A stretch of DNA of 64,000 nucleotides from positions 62,001 through 126,000 of the forward strand of contig NZ_BMOI01000009.1 of NCBI RefSeq assembly GCF_014646995.1, read 5' to 3'. The notes under the pieces are model-generated. The model was not told the origin of the DNA, made no database searches, and saw only the letters and a program-made list of their open reading frames with translations. Shown here piece after piece: positions 1-9,137 of this stretch; positions within the stretch are counted from its first letter, which is position 1; each line of letters opens with the position of its first letter. The translations under genes and the position numbers were made by a program. Source of the DNA: Curtobacterium luteum. GTDB lineage: Bacteria; Actinomycetota; Actinomycetes; Actinomycetales; Microbacteriaceae.

Positions 1-1
1 C

Positions 2-28
2 GGTCTGGCGCAGGTGGCGCGCCGGTAG
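2..28 (+). CDS. C-terminal tail of an upstream gene (partial)
   Basis: The first bases read in frame as GLAQVARR and then a TAG stop. A long terminator-like palindrome begins 32 bases later, as expected after the end of a rightward gene. Only eight residues are visible, so the product cannot be named and the tail itself is tentative. Confidence 0.35.
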   Translation, partial: GLAQVARR

Positions 29-60
29 CGCCTGTCGCGTCCGCGACGGACGCCGAGACG

Positions 61-100
61 GACGGGAGGCCCGGTGCCAGCTGGCACCGGGCCTCCCGTC
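61..100. terminator. Perfect 40-bp palindrome, GGAGGC family, bidirectional terminator
   Basis: Two 20-bp arms, GACGGGAGGCCCGGTGCCAG and its exact reverse complement, meet with no spacer. The palindrome sits between the end of a possible rightward gene and the end of the leftward TetR gene, so it can serve both strands. There is no T-tract, which is common for GC-rich actinobacterial terminators. Confidence 0.75.
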
Positions 101-136
101 GGTCTGCTGCGCGCGATGCGCGCGGGGCGCGACCCG

Positions 137-715
137 TCAGCGCCACCAGGCCGGGAACGACAGCGTGATCGTCTCGACGAGGGCCCGCCGCGAGCGGCGC
201 GGGCCCGCGAGCCACGCCTCGATCGCGCCGACGAAGCCCTGGGCGACGAACCCGGCGGCGACGTCGTCGAGCAGCGCCGGGCGGTCCTTCGGGAGCTCCG
301 CGATGTGCCGGGCGCTCGACACCGTGAAGTGGTCGACCAGCAGGCGGTGCAGCGAGCCGTCCTCCGGATCCGGGAGGGCCTTGCCGTAGATGTCCTTGTG
401 CGCGACCACGTGCTCGACGACCGCGTCGATGCCTCGGCGGGTGATCGCCGCGAGTTCGTCGGCGTCGGCGCCGCGCTCGAAGGCCGCTCGTCGGGCCGCG
501 GCGTCGTCGTCGCGGATGCGGTCGAGCTCCGGCGTGAGCACGTCGGCGAGCAGGGAGCCGGGGGAGACCGCGTGCGAGTAGAACGTCGCGCGGTTGATCC
601 CGGCCGCGCGCGTGACGTCGGCGACGGTGATGCGGGAGACGGGGCGGTCGGCCGCGAGGTGCAGGATCGCTTCGCGGAGGGCCGCCGTCGTGTGCAGGAT
701 CCGGGCGTCGACCAT
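137..715 (-). CDS. TetR/AcrR family transcriptional regulator
   Basis: This 192-aa protein has a TetR-type helix-turn-helix at about residues 29-49 (ITVADVTRAAGINRATFYSH) followed by a divergent helical ligand-binding domain. I place the start at the ATG at 715 because a purine-rich AGGGGG lies just upstream; a longer reading from 760 would run through the likely operator. It is divergent from the MFS transporter at 895. A 16-bp palindrome in the shared spacer is a candidate operator, so it probably represses itself and the transporter. The ligand is unknown. Confidence 0.85.
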   Translation of the reverse strand: MVDARILHTTAALREAILHLAADRPVSRITVADVTRAAGINRATFYSHAVSPGSLLADVLTPELDRIRDDDAAARRAAFERGADADELAAITRRGIDAVVEHVVAHKDIYGKALPDPEDGSLHRLLVDHFTVSSARHIAELPKDRPALLDDVAAGFVAQGFVGAIEAWLAGPRRSRRALVETITLSFPAWWR

Positions 716-742
716 GACACCCACCCCCTTCTTGTCCGGATC

Positions 743-758
743 GCCCGGTCCACCGGGC
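743..758. promoter_or_regulatory. Candidate TetR operator (GCCCGGT-CC-ACCGGGC)
   Basis: A 16-bp inverted repeat with perfect 7-bp arms lies in the divergent spacer. It falls about where transcription of the TetR gene should begin, since a leftward -10-like TACGTT lies at 770-765. Position and symmetry fit autorepression; assignment to this regulator is inference. Confidence 0.5.
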
Positions 759-799
759 AATCAGAACGTACCGCATGTCAGGGGACGCTCAGGTGCGGT

Positions 800-805
800 T
801 AGGAT
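800..805 (+). promoter_or_regulatory. -10 hexamer TAGGAT for the MFS gene
   Basis: TAGGAT matches the TANNNT consensus. Initiation would fall near 812 and give a leader of about 80 nt ending in the GAAGGA ribosome site of the transporter. Confidence 0.5.
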
Positions 806-894
806 GGTTCCACGGACGAATCGATTCGATCGCCGCTGCACCAGCCGTCCAGCCGGCTCCCTCCCACCCCCCTCACCGTCGAAGGACCCCCTCC

Positions 895-2151
895 GTGACC
901 GCGCCCGCCACCACCGGTTCGCTCCGTGTCGTCCTGCACCCCGGGGACTCGCTCTCCCGCGGGCAGCGACTCGTCTACGTCTTCGTCCTGGGCGCCCTGA
1001 CCGCGCTCGGCCCGTTTACGATCGACCTGTACCTGCCGGCGTTCCCGTCGATCAAGGACCAGTTCGGCATCACCGACGGGGCGGTCCAGCTCACCCTGAC
1101 GGCAACGACGCTCGGCTTCGCGGTCGGGCAGCTGCTCGTCGGGCCGTGGAGCGACAAGGTCGGCCGGCGGCTGCCGCTGATCGTCGCCACGAGCCTGCAC
1201 GTCGCGGCCTCGATCGGTGCCGCGCTCGCGCCGAACGTGGAGGTGCTCGCGCTGTTCCGCGTGCTGCAGGGCATGGGCGCCGCGGCCGGTGGTGTCGTGG
1301 CGATGGCGACCGTGCGCGACCTGTTCGGCGGCAAGCCGCTCGTGCGGATGCTCTCGCGCCTGGCCATGGTGAACGGGCTCGCCCCGATCCTCGCCCCGCT
1401 CATCGGGTCGCAGATGCTCCGGTTCGTGAGCTGGCACGGCATCTTCGTGTTCCTGGCCTGCTACGGCCTCGCCGTGGTGATCGCGTCCGTCCTGCTCATC
1501 GTCGAGACCCTGCCGCCGGCACGGCGTCACGAGGCGGGGCACTCCAGCGTGCGCCAGCGGTACAAGGCGCTGTTCTCCGACCGCATCTTCGTCGGCGTCG
1601 CGCTCATCGGCGCGATGGTGTTCAGCGGTCTGTTCTCGTACCTCAGCGCGTCGCCGTTCCTCTTCCAGGGGCTCTACGGGCTGAACGCGCAGCAGTACGG
1701 CCTGCTCTTCGCGGTGAACTCGATCGGCGTCGTGCTCGGGGTGCAGATCTCCTCCCGGATCGCGCAGCGCGTCGGCCCGCAGTGGATCCTCGCGTGCTCG
1801 ACGGCGACCCTGTTCCTCGCCGCGGTCGCGATCATCGTGCTCGACCAGCTCGGCGCAGGGCTCGTCGGGGTGCTCGTGCCGCTGTGGTTCTTCATCGCGG
1901 CCTGCGGCTTCTCGTTCCCGCTCGTCCAGGTGATCGGACTCGCGTCGCACGGCAAGGAGGCCGGCACCGCCGCGTCCCTCCTCGGTGCCCTGAACTTCGG
2001 CGTCGCCGGGATCATCTCGCCCGTCGTGGGCCTGATCGGCATCACGACGGCGACCCCGATGGCAGCCGTCATGGCGTGCACCTCGGCCGTCGCGGTCGTG
2101 CTGCTCTGGACCGTCGTCCGACCGCGGACGGTCCCGGCGCTCTCGCACTGA
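895..2151 (+). CDS. MFS multidrug efflux transporter, Bcr/CflA type
   Basis: A 418-aa polytopic inner-membrane protein with about twelve hydrophobic segments. The MFS signature GPWSDKVGRR occupies residues 83-92 in the loop after segment 2, and the N-terminal segment GPFTIDLYLPAFPSI is typical of the Bcr/CflA drug:proton antiporters. The start is the GTG at 895, preceded by GAAGGA at a good distance; longer readings would begin upstream of the promoter. It is transcribed divergently from a TetR regulator, which suggests substrate-induced efflux. The substrate cannot be read from the sequence. Confidence 0.85.
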   Translation: MTAPATTGSLRVVLHPGDSLSRGQRLVYVFVLGALTALGPFTIDLYLPAFPSIKDQFGITDGAVQLTLTATTLGFAVGQLLVGPWSDKVGRRLPLIVATSLHVAASIGAALAPNVEVLALFRVLQGMGAAAGGVVAMATVRDLFGGKPLVRMLSRLAMVNGLAPILAPLIGSQMLRFVSWHGIFVFLACYGLAVVIASVLLIVETLPPARRHEAGHSSVRQRYKALFSDRIFVGVALIGAMVFSGLFSYLSASPFLFQGLYGLNAQQYGLLFAVNSIGVVLGVQISSRIAQRVGPQWILACSTATLFLAAVAIIVLDQLGAGLVGVLVPLWFFIAACGFSFPLVQVIGLASHGKEAGTAASLLGALNFGVAGIISPVVGLIGITTATPMAAVMACTSAVAVVLLWTVVRPRTVPALSH

Positions 2152-2235
2152 CGTCGGGCGTCGGGCGTCGGGTCGGCGGTTCCGGCGGTCGAGCCGGTGC
2201 GGTGCGTGTCGTCGCTGTGGAGCGACGCCGTCGCT

Positions 2236-2289
2236 GTCGTCCGACGACGGCGGCGTCGTCTGACGACGGCGGCGTTGTCCGACGTCAGC
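2236..2289. repeat. Three tandem 19-bp dyad-containing units
   Basis: Units begin at 2236, 2255 and 2274, an exact 19-bp period. Each has a GTCGTC-type half, one or no spacer base, then GACGAC or a degenerate form, then CGGCGG. The same 19-bp pattern recurs at 45661-45771. The repeat ends 30 bp before the promoter of the HerA-like gene. Confidence 0.6.
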
Positions 2290-2318
2290 TGGGCCGAACC
2301 GACGAGCGCGCGCGTTCG

Positions 2319-2324
2319 TATGCT
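2319..2324 (+). promoter_or_regulatory. -10 TATGCT, leaderless promoter of the HerA-like gene
   Basis: TATGCT is followed by exactly 7 nt and the ATG at 2332. No Shine-Dalgarno sequence is present, so initiation at the start codon is expected. Confidence 0.6.
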
Positions 2325-2331
2325 GAGCGGC

Positions 2332-4374
2332 ATGAGCGACGCGGTGGAGCAGGCACGGGCGGCGGCAGCGGCGGCGAAGGCCGCAGCGGACGAGGCGCGG
2401 AGGCTGGCCGACGAGGCCGCGGCACGCGCCGAGGAACTCGCAGCCGCGCTCGCGGCCGCGTCGAGCGACCAGGCCGAGGCACCGTCGGCGACCGTGCCCG
2501 TGCCTGCGCCTGCGCCTGCGCCGTCGACCGCGGTCAGCGGCGGGGACGCCGCGTCGGCGACCACCGGTCCGGGTGGGACGACGTCCGCGACGGATGCCGC
2601 GCCTCCCGGCAGTGGCACGCAGGGCGTCCCTGCGGACGTGACCGGACCGCTCGGCGCGGACGCGGTCGCCGCCGTCCGGGACGGCTACCGGGTGGACGGG
2701 AGCGCCCTCGAGCTCGGCGCACTCGTCAACGGTGACGCGCTGCCCGACGTTCAGGTCCGGATCCCGCTCGGCATGCTGAACCGCCACGGGCTCGTCGCCG
2801 GAGCGACCGGGACCGGCAAGACCCGCACGCTCCAGGTGCTGGCCGAGCAGATCGCCGCGAACGGCGTCCCCGTCTTCGCCGCCGACGTCAAGGGCGACCT
2901 GTCCGGCCTGGCGGTCCCGGGGACGGGGAGCGAGAAACTGCTCGCTCGGACGGCCGGCATCGGGCAGGACTGGAAGGCCGTCGCGAGCGAAGCGGAGTTC
3001 TACAGCCTCGGCGGGCAGGGCACGGGTGTCCCGATCCGGGCCACCGTGTCGGGGTTCGGTCCGCTCCTGTTGGCGAAGGTGCTCGGCCTCAACGAGACGC
3101 AGGAGTCCTCGCTCGGTCTCGTGTTCCACTACGCGGAACAGGCCGGGCTGCCGCTCGTCGACCTCTCGGACCTCCGCAGCGTGCTCACGTTCCTCACCAG
3201 TGACGCCGGCAAGGCGGAGCTCGCCGAGCTCGGGGGACTGTCGAAGCAGACCGCCGGGGTCATCCTCCGCGAGCTCATCACCTTCGCGGACCAGGGCGCC
3301 GACCAGTTCTTCGGTGAGCCGGAGATCGACACCCGCGAGTTCCTCCGGACGGCGTCCGACGGGCGCGGCGTCGTGAGCCTGCTCGAGGTGCCGGGCGTGC
3401 AGGACCAGCCGCAGGTGTTCTCGACCTTCCTCATGTGGCTCCTCGCGGACCTGTTCAACGAGCTCCCCGAGGTCGGCGACCAGGACAAGCCGGAGCTCGT
3501 CTTCTTCTTCGACGAGGCGCACCTGCTCTTCTCCGGTGCGTCGAAGGACTTCACGGAGCAGATCGTGCGCACCGTGCGGCTCATCCGCTCGAAGGGCGTC
3601 GGCATCTTCTTCGTGACGCAGACGCCGAAGGACGTGCCGAACGACGTCCTCGCGCAGCTCGGGTCGCGCATCCAGCACCAGCTCCGGGCGCACACCCCGG
3701 ACGATGCGAAGGCGCTCAGGGCCACCGTGTCGACCTACCCGACGAGCGACTACGACCTCGGCGAGGTCCTCACGTCACTGGCCACGGGGGAGGCGGTCGT
3801 CACGGTGATGAACGAGAAGGGGGCGCCGACCCCCGTGGCGTGGACGCGACTGCGAGCGCCGGAGGGATCGATGGAGCCGATGCCCGCGGCGGACCTGGAG
3901 GCGCGGGTGCAGGCATCGCCGCTCCTCGCGACCTACGGGACGCGGCTGGACCCCGACTCGGCGTACGAGATGCTCGCGCGCCGGATGGAGGCCGCGGCGG
4001 CCGAGGCGGCCGCCGCCGATGCCGAGAAGGCCGCTGCCGCCGCGGCTGCCGAGGCGGAGAAGGAGGCGGCCCGGGCTGCGGCCGACGCCGCGAAGGAAGC
4101 GGCCGCCGCCGCGAAGGCGGCCGCCGCGAAGGAGCGGCAGGAGGAGCGGGACCGGTCGGCGGCGCAGCAGGAGTACGAGCGAGCGCAGCGGAAGTTCGAG
4201 CGGGCCGAGCGGGCGGCGGAGGCACGGCGGACGAAGCGGTCGAGCCCGCGGAGGACGACGTCCACGCGCTCGGCGGGGGATCCGCTGTCGGACCTGCTCG
4301 GGTCGGGACTCGGTCGGACCATCGCCAAGGAGGTCGTGCAGGGCATCTTCTCGACGCTCCGACGTCGCCGCTGA
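2332..4374 (+). CDS. HerA-like / DUF853 family P-loop ATPase
   Basis: A 680-aa cytoplasmic ATPase. Residues 1-120 are an alanine-rich, probably coiled or disordered leader; the Walker A motif GATGTGKT is at about 157-164 and Walker B with acidic pair (FFFDEAHLLF) at about 390-399. Residues beyond 540 are an alanine/glutamate/lysine-rich coiled coil. The family (helicase HerA-like, C-terminal, formerly DUF853) is widespread but its role in vivo is not settled. The ATG at 2332 is chosen because TATGCT lies 7 nt upstream. It appears monocistronic; the gene beyond it is convergent. Confidence 0.85.
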   Translation: MSDAVEQARAAAAAAKAAADEARRLADEAAARAEELAAALAAASSDQAEAPSATVPVPAPAPAPSTAVSGGDAASATTGPGGTTSATDAAPPGSGTQGVPADVTGPLGADAVAAVRDGYRVDGSALELGALVNGDALPDVQVRIPLGMLNRHGLVAGATGTGKTRTLQVLAEQIAANGVPVFAADVKGDLSGLAVPGTGSEKLLARTAGIGQDWKAVASEAEFYSLGGQGTGVPIRATVSGFGPLLLAKVLGLNETQESSLGLVFHYAEQAGLPLVDLSDLRSVLTFLTSDAGKAELAELGGLSKQTAGVILRELITFADQGADQFFGEPEIDTREFLRTASDGRGVVSLLEVPGVQDQPQVFSTFLMWLLADLFNELPEVGDQDKPELVFFFDEAHLLFSGASKDFTEQIVRTVRLIRSKGVGIFFVTQTPKDVPNDVLAQLGSRIQHQLRAHTPDDAKALRATVSTYPTSDYDLGEVLTSLATGEAVVTVMNEKGAPTPVAWTRLRAPEGSMEPMPAADLEARVQASPLLATYGTRLDPDSAYEMLARRMEAAAAEAAAADAEKAAAAAAAEAEKEAARAAADAAKEAAAAAKAAAAKERQEERDRSAAQQEYERAQRKFERAERAAEARRTKRSSPRRTTSTRSAGDPLSDLLGSGLGRTIAKEVVQGIFSTLRRRR

Positions 4375-4494
4375 GGGCAGGGTGCGGTCGACGCCGGGGC
4401 CGCACGACCGGGCGCGGTCGGCGCGGGGTGGGTTCGCCGAGCGTCCGCGGAGCTGGCTGGTCCGGCCCGCTGCGCGGCGGGTCGTCCGGGTCGG

Positions 4495-5139
4495 CTACGC
4501 GGCGAGGAGGCCGGCTGCCTCGACGACCAACAGGCCGCCGACCACGAGCACGGCGAGTGCACCGACCACGAGGACAGCACGGGACCGCTCGTACCAGGCG
4601 CGGCTCGACGGGAAGCGGCGTGCGAACTCGCGCGCCGAGATCGGGCGGGGTGCCTCGGACACGGTGACCCCGAGTTCGTCGACGACGCGGTCGAGGCCCG
4701 CATCACCCCACACGTCCGCGCGCATCCGGAACAGGTGCGACCCGTCGGACGCGAAGGCGACGAGCTCGCGGACGGTCCGCTCGACCGATGCGCCGAACGT
4801 CTCGACGAGCAGGACGCGGTCGATGTCGTCGCGCGGGATCCGTCGGTTGCCGGTGACCACACCGTGCACGTCCACCGCCCTGGCGTCCACGCCGACGTAC
4901 GCGGTGCCGAGTCGGACCACGGCGGTGCCGACGACCACGGCGAGCAGGACGACGATGCTCGCCATGAGCGCCCAGAGCCGGAACGGGAAGGACACCCAGA
5001 CCAGGGCGACGGCGAGCGGGACGGCGGAGAAGACGATGCTGAGTGCGGTCGAGCGGACGAGGGCGCTCCGGGGGCGGACGACCAGGTCGTAGGTCCGGGC
5101 GCGCGGTCGTACGGTCGCCTGCGCAGTCATGTCCCCCAC
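4495..5139 (-). CDS. Membrane protein with PH-like (YdbT/DUF2244-type) domain
   Basis: A 214-aa protein with two hydrophobic segments near residues 28-75, a soluble middle containing GVDARAVDVHGVVTGNRRIP (a bacterial PH-like strand pattern), and one C-terminal hydrophobic segment near 188-212. The start is the GTG at 5139, nine bases after AGGAGGA, a strong ribosome site. Proteins of this shape are usually annotated as hypothetical membrane proteins with a PH domain; function is unknown. It is convergent with the HerA-like gene. Confidence 0.7.
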   Translation of the reverse strand: MGDMTAQATVRPRARTYDLVVRPRSALVRSTALSIVFSAVPLAVALVWVSFPFRLWALMASIVVLLAVVVGTAVVRLGTAYVGVDARAVDVHGVVTGNRRIPRDDIDRVLLVETFGASVERTVRELVAFASDGSHLFRMRADVWGDAGLDRVVDELGVTVSEAPRPISAREFARRFPSSRAWYERSRAVLVVGALAVLVVGGLLVVEAAGLLAA

Positions 5140-5432
5140 GTCGGATCCTCCTGAGATGCGGGCACAGCGAGTACCGCTGCCGAGCGACGCCCCTGCCGCC
5201 CGTGTCCCGGGGCGACCCGTCCCGGGGTCGCCGTCAGGTCAGCATAGGCGACCGACGGGTACCGGGGACAGCCCGTTCCACCCCGTTCCGTCGTTTCGCG
5301 GCCACTCCATCGCTGACGGGGGGCGTCCGGGTCGGCCAGGTGGGGGACCCGGGTGGCTCCGGCTCCGGCGACGGCTCGGGCTCCGGTTCTGGCGACGGCT
5401 CGAGTTCCGGTTCCGGCGGACGAGGGCCGGGG
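5140..5432. other. Intergenic stretch with short GC repeats, no gene supported
   Basis: Between the PH-like gene and tRNA-Ser there is no convincing coding sequence. The part at about 5351-5420 is a low-complexity run of GGCTCCGG/GGCGACGG units. Reading it in one frame gives a glycine-serine string without a credible gene around it. Confidence 0.6.
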
Positions 5433-5475
5433 ACGACGAAGGCGCGGGACCGGATCGGTCTCGCGCCTTCGTCGT
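5433..5475 (-). terminator. Terminator hairpin downstream of tRNA-Ser
   Basis: Arms ACGACGAAGGCGCG (5433-5446) and CGCGCCTTCGTCGT (5462-5475) form a 14-bp perfect stem 15 nt beyond the tRNA 3' end. Confidence 0.7.
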
Positions 5476-5489
5476 GCGGGTGCTGCTGG

Positions 5490-5574
5490 CGGAGGATAGG
5501 GGATTCGAACCCCTGAGGGCTTGCACCCAACACGCTTTCCAAGCGTGCGCCATAGGCCACTAGGCGAATCCTCC
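5490..5574 (-). tRNA. tRNA-Ser(GGA)
   Basis: An 85-nt cloverleaf with acceptor GGAGGAT/ATCCTCC, a discriminator G, anticodon stem-loop around TTGGAAA (anticodon GGA), a long variable arm of the serine type and the T-arm GGGGTTCGAATCCCC. CCA is not encoded. It decodes UCC and UCU. Confidence 0.95.
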
Positions 5575-5685
5575 AGGTGCCACCTCGCGGTGACGACACC
5601 CCATGGTACAGGTCCGCGAGGGTGTGGATGACCACCGGCGTCCACAGGTGGTGACGCTCTCGGCTGGACCGACATGACCGGCGGA

Positions 5686-5691
5686 TACCCT
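5686..5691 (+). promoter_or_regulatory. -10 TACCCT, leaderless promoter of pta
   Basis: TACCCT lies exactly 6 nt before the GTG at 5698, with a weak -35-like TGGACC at 5665-5670. Confidence 0.55.
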
Positions 5692-5697
5692 GGTGCC

Positions 5698-7806
5698 GTG
5701 TCGACCCGCATCTACATCACGTCCGCGGAGGGCCACACGGGCAAGAGCACCGTCGCCCTCGGAGTCCTCGAGACGCTCGCCCGCACGGTCGGCCGGGTCG
5801 GCGTGTTCCGACCGGTGGCGCGATCGGTCGACGAACCCGACTGGGTGCTCGAACTCCTCCTGCAGCACACCGCCGTGGGGATCTCGTACGACGACGCCGT
5901 CGGCGTGACCTACGACGACGTGCACGCCGACCCGGACGCGGCACTCGCGACGATCCTCCGGCGCTTCGCCCAGGTCGAGCAGCAGTGCGATGCGGTCGTG
6001 GTGCTCGGGTCCGACTACACCGACGTCGGCAGCCCCACGGAGCTCTCGTTCAACGCGAAGGTCGCCACCAACCTCGGTGCCCCGGTCCTGCTCGTGCTCG
6101 GCGGCCGCGACGCCGCCGACCGCGGGGCACGGACGCCGGAGATGATGGCGCAGGTCGCCGACGTCACGACGAGCGAGCTCCGCGCGGCACACGCGCAGCT
6201 CCTCGCCGTCGTGGTCAACCGTGCCGACCCCGACCGGTTGGACGACATCGTGGCGAGCGTCGGGGCCGCCGTGCACGACGACCACGCGGGGGTCCCGGTG
6301 TGGGCGATCCCGGAGGACCCGGTGCTCGTCGCCCCGACGGTCCGGGCGCTGCTCGAGGCCACCGACGCGACGCTGATCCGCGGCGACGAGGCCCTGCTGG
6401 ACCGCGAGGCGCTCGGCACCGTCGTCGCGGGCATGAGCATGGAGAACGTCCTGCCCCGACTCATCGAGGGCGGCATCGTCGTGGTCCCGGGCGACCGCAG
6501 CGACGTCCTCATCGCGATGCTGCTCGCGAACCAGTCGGAGACCTTCCCGAGCCTCGCGGGCGTCATCCTCAACGGTGGGTTCGAGACGGCACCGCAGATC
6601 ACCCGGCTGCTCGAGGGGCTCTCGAGCTCGCTGCCGATCGCGCAGAACACCCTCGGCACCTACGACACCGCGCTCCGCATCACCCAGACGCGCGGGCGGC
6701 TCGCTGCCGACTCGCCGCGCAAGGCCGACCTCGCGCTGGCCCTGTTCGAGCAGCACGTCGACGCCGACGAGCTCCGCGACCGGCTCCAGGTCACGCCGTC
6801 CGGGGTCGTCACCCCGCTCATGTTCGAGCACGGGCTGCTCGACCGGGCGCGCGGGTACGGCACGCACATCGTCCTGCCCGAGGGCGACGACGACCGTATC
6901 CTCCGTGCGGCCTCGACGCTGCTGGCGCGGCAGGTCTGCCGGATCACGATCCTCGGCGAGCCGGCCACCATCCGCGCCCGGGCGACGGAGCTCGGCCTCG
7001 ACCTCGAACAGGCGCAGCTGCTCAGCCCGTTCGACTCGGAGCTCCGCGAGCGCTTCGCCGAGGAGTACGCCCGGCTCCGGGCGCACAAGGGCATGTCCGT
7101 CGAGCTCGCCCGCGACACCGTGACCGACGTCTCGTACTTCGGCACGCTCATGGTGCAGCTCGGACTCGCCGACGGCATGGTCTCCGGTGCCAAGCACACG
7201 ACGGCGCACACGATCCGTCCGTCCTTCGAGATCATCAAGACGCGGCCGGAGACCTCGATCGTCTCGAGCGTCTTCCTCATGGCACTCGCCGACCGCGTCC
7301 TCGTCTACGGCGACTGCGCGGTCATCCCCGACCCGACGAGCGAGCAGCTGGCCGACATCGCGATCTCCTCCGCGGAGACCGCGACCCAGTTCGGCATCGA
7401 GCCGCGCGTCGCGATGCTCAGCTACTCGACGGGCGACAGCGGCTCCGGGGCCGACGTCGACAAGGTCCGCGCCGGCACCGCGTTCGTGCGGGAGCGCCGA
7501 CCGGACCTGCTCGTCGAGGGGCCGATCCAGTACGACGCCGCCGCCGACCCGACCGTCGCGAGCACGAAGATGCCCGACTCCCCGGTGGCGGGCAAGGCGA
7601 CCGTGTTCATCTTCCCCGACCTCAACACCGGCAACAACACGTACAAGGCCGTGCAGCGCTCGGCCGGTGCCGTGGCGATCGGGCCGGTGCTCCAGGGCCT
7701 CCGAAAGCCGATCAACGACCTGTCCCGCGGCGCGCTCGTCAGCGACATCGTCAACACCGTCGCGATCACGGCCATCCAGGCCGGCACCGCGGCGGAGTCC
7801 GCCTGA
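5698..7806 (+). CDS. pta: Phosphate acetyltransferase
   Basis: A 702-aa enzyme converting acetyl-CoA and phosphate to acetyl phosphate. It is the long, three-part form: an N-terminal P-loop domain (SAEGHTGKST near residue 8), a central DRTGG-type domain, and the catalytic PTA/PTB domain from about residue 380 to the end, with the conserved KHTTAHTIRP and STGDSGSG stretches. The GTG at 5698 fits a leaderless transcript; an ATG at 5674 is the alternative and would lie upstream of the predicted transcription start. ackA follows after 80 bp, giving the usual Pta-AckA acetate pathway unit. Confidence 0.93.
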   Translation: MSTRIYITSAEGHTGKSTVALGVLETLARTVGRVGVFRPVARSVDEPDWVLELLLQHTAVGISYDDAVGVTYDDVHADPDAALATILRRFAQVEQQCDAVVVLGSDYTDVGSPTELSFNAKVATNLGAPVLLVLGGRDAADRGARTPEMMAQVADVTTSELRAAHAQLLAVVVNRADPDRLDDIVASVGAAVHDDHAGVPVWAIPEDPVLVAPTVRALLEATDATLIRGDEALLDREALGTVVAGMSMENVLPRLIEGGIVVVPGDRSDVLIAMLLANQSETFPSLAGVILNGGFETAPQITRLLEGLSSSLPIAQNTLGTYDTALRITQTRGRLAADSPRKADLALALFEQHVDADELRDRLQVTPSGVVTPLMFEHGLLDRARGYGTHIVLPEGDDDRILRAASTLLARQVCRITILGEPATIRARATELGLDLEQAQLLSPFDSELRERFAEEYARLRAHKGMSVELARDTVTDVSYFGTLMVQLGLADGMVSGAKHTTAHTIRPSFEIIKTRPETSIVSSVFLMALADRVLVYGDCAVIPDPTSEQLADIAISSAETATQFGIEPRVAMLSYSTGDSGSGADVDKVRAGTAFVRERRPDLLVEGPIQYDAAADPTVASTKMPDSPVAGKATVFIFPDLNTGNNTYKAVQRSAGAVAIGPVLQGLRKPINDLSRGALVSDIVNTVAITAIQAGTAAESA

Positions 7807-7886
7807 GCAGGCGACCACACCGTCGGCGTGCGCCGACACGACCACCGCGCCCCGTGCCTCCAGTCCGACCGAAAGGGACCCATCCC

Positions 7887-9083
7887 GTGACCGCAGCCCT
7901 CGTCGTGAACTCCGGATCGAGTTCGTTCAAGTACCAGCTCATCGAGCTCGACGACGAGCGCACGCTCGCCTCGGGACTCGTCGAACGCATCGGCGAGTCC
8001 GCGGGAGCGTGGAAGCACACGAACGCGATCACGGGGGAGTCCTCGTCGAACGACGCGGCGTCCGTGCCCGACCACGCCGCCGGGTTCCAGGCGATGCTCG
8101 ACGCGTTCGGCAAGGTCGGCCCCTCGTTCGACGAGCACCCGCCGGCGGTCGTCGGCCACCGCGTCGTGCACGGCGGCACCACCTTCGACGCCGCGACCGT
8201 CGTCACCGCCGACGTCGAGCAGCAGATCGAGGACCTGTCCTCGCTCGCGCCGCTGCACAACCCGGCGAACCTCGAGGGCATCCGCGCCGCGAAGCAGGTC
8301 TTCTCGGACGTGCCCCACGTGGCCGTGTTCGACACCGCGTTCCACCAGACGATGCCCCCGCACGCCTACACCTACGCGATCCCGTCCGACCTCGCCGAGC
8401 GCTACGGGATCCGCCGCTACGGCATGCACGGCACGAGCCACAAGTACGTGTCCGAGCAGGCCGCGGCCTTCCTCGGACGCCCGCTGTCCGAGCTGAAGAC
8501 GATCGTGCTGCACCTCGGCAACGGCGCCTCGGCCGCGGCCATCGACGGTGGGAAGTCGATCGAGACGTCGATGGGCCTCACGCCGCTCGAAGGACTCGTC
8601 ATGGGGACCCGCTCCGGGGACCTCGACCCGGCCGTCCTGGTGCACCTCCACCGCGAGGCCGGGCTCGACTTCGACGAAATCGACGACATCCTCAACAAGC
8701 GCTCCGGGCTGCTCGGGCTCACCGGCAACGGCGACATGCGCGACGTGCAGGACGCCGCGTCGAAGGGCGACGAGGTCGCCGAGGCGGCGCTCGCCGTGTA
8801 CCGGCACCGGATCCGCCGCTACGTCGGCGCCTACACGGCACAGCTCGGCGGCCTCGACGCGATCGTCTTCACCGCGGGCGTGGGGGAGAACAACGCGCTG
8901 CTGCGGCGGCGCGTGCTCGCCGGACTCGAGCACCTCGGGATCGAGGTCGACCCGGACCGCAACGAGCTGGCATCCCGGGAGGCCCGGCGCATCTCCACGG
9001 ACGGCTCACGTGTCGCGGTGCTCGTCATCCCGACGAACGAGGAGCTCGAGATCGCCCGGCAGTCGGCTGCGGTCGCGTTGTAG
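7887..9083 (+). CDS. ackA: Acetate kinase
   Basis: A 398-aa cytoplasmic kinase that interconverts acetyl phosphate plus ADP with acetate plus ATP. Visible signatures are NSGSSSFKYQ at residues 7-16, the phosphate-binding HLGNGAS segment, and GTRSGDLDP. The GTG at 7887 is preceded by GAAAGGGA. The same frame stays open upstream, but that part is only the shadow of pta. It is probably co-transcribed with pta. Confidence 0.95.
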   Translation: MTAALVVNSGSSSFKYQLIELDDERTLASGLVERIGESAGAWKHTNAITGESSSNDAASVPDHAAGFQAMLDAFGKVGPSFDEHPPAVVGHRVVHGGTTFDAATVVTADVEQQIEDLSSLAPLHNPANLEGIRAAKQVFSDVPHVAVFDTAFHQTMPPHAYTYAIPSDLAERYGIRRYGMHGTSHKYVSEQAAAFLGRPLSELKTIVLHLGNGASAAAIDGGKSIETSMGLTPLEGLVMGTRSGDLDPAVLVHLHREAGLDFDEIDDILNKRSGLLGLTGNGDMRDVQDAASKGDEVAEAALAVYRHRIRRYVGAYTAQLGGLDAIVFTAGVGENNALLRRRVLAGLEHLGIEVDPDRNELASREARRISTDGSRVAVLVIPTNEELEIARQSAAVAL

Positions 9084-9137
9084 CGACGGGGCGCGGCGGG
9101 CGCGTCGCGGCGCGGCGCGGCGCGCTCGGTTGCGTCT

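Noticed and set aside
594..3693. Very long ORFs on both strands over the MFS and HerA-like genes (for example 713 aa rightward and 964 aa leftward)
   Set aside because: They are shadows of real genes in a high-GC sequence: arginine/proline-rich, no family features, and they cross promoters and terminators.
5043..5516. Possible glycine/serine-rich small protein before tRNA-Ser
   Set aside because: It comes only from a low-complexity DNA repeat, has no ribosome site and runs into the tRNA.
5985..7886. Open frame upstream of ackA that would make a 1032-aa fusion
   Set aside because: This part is an alternative frame of pta; ackA has its own GTG and ribosome site at 7887.
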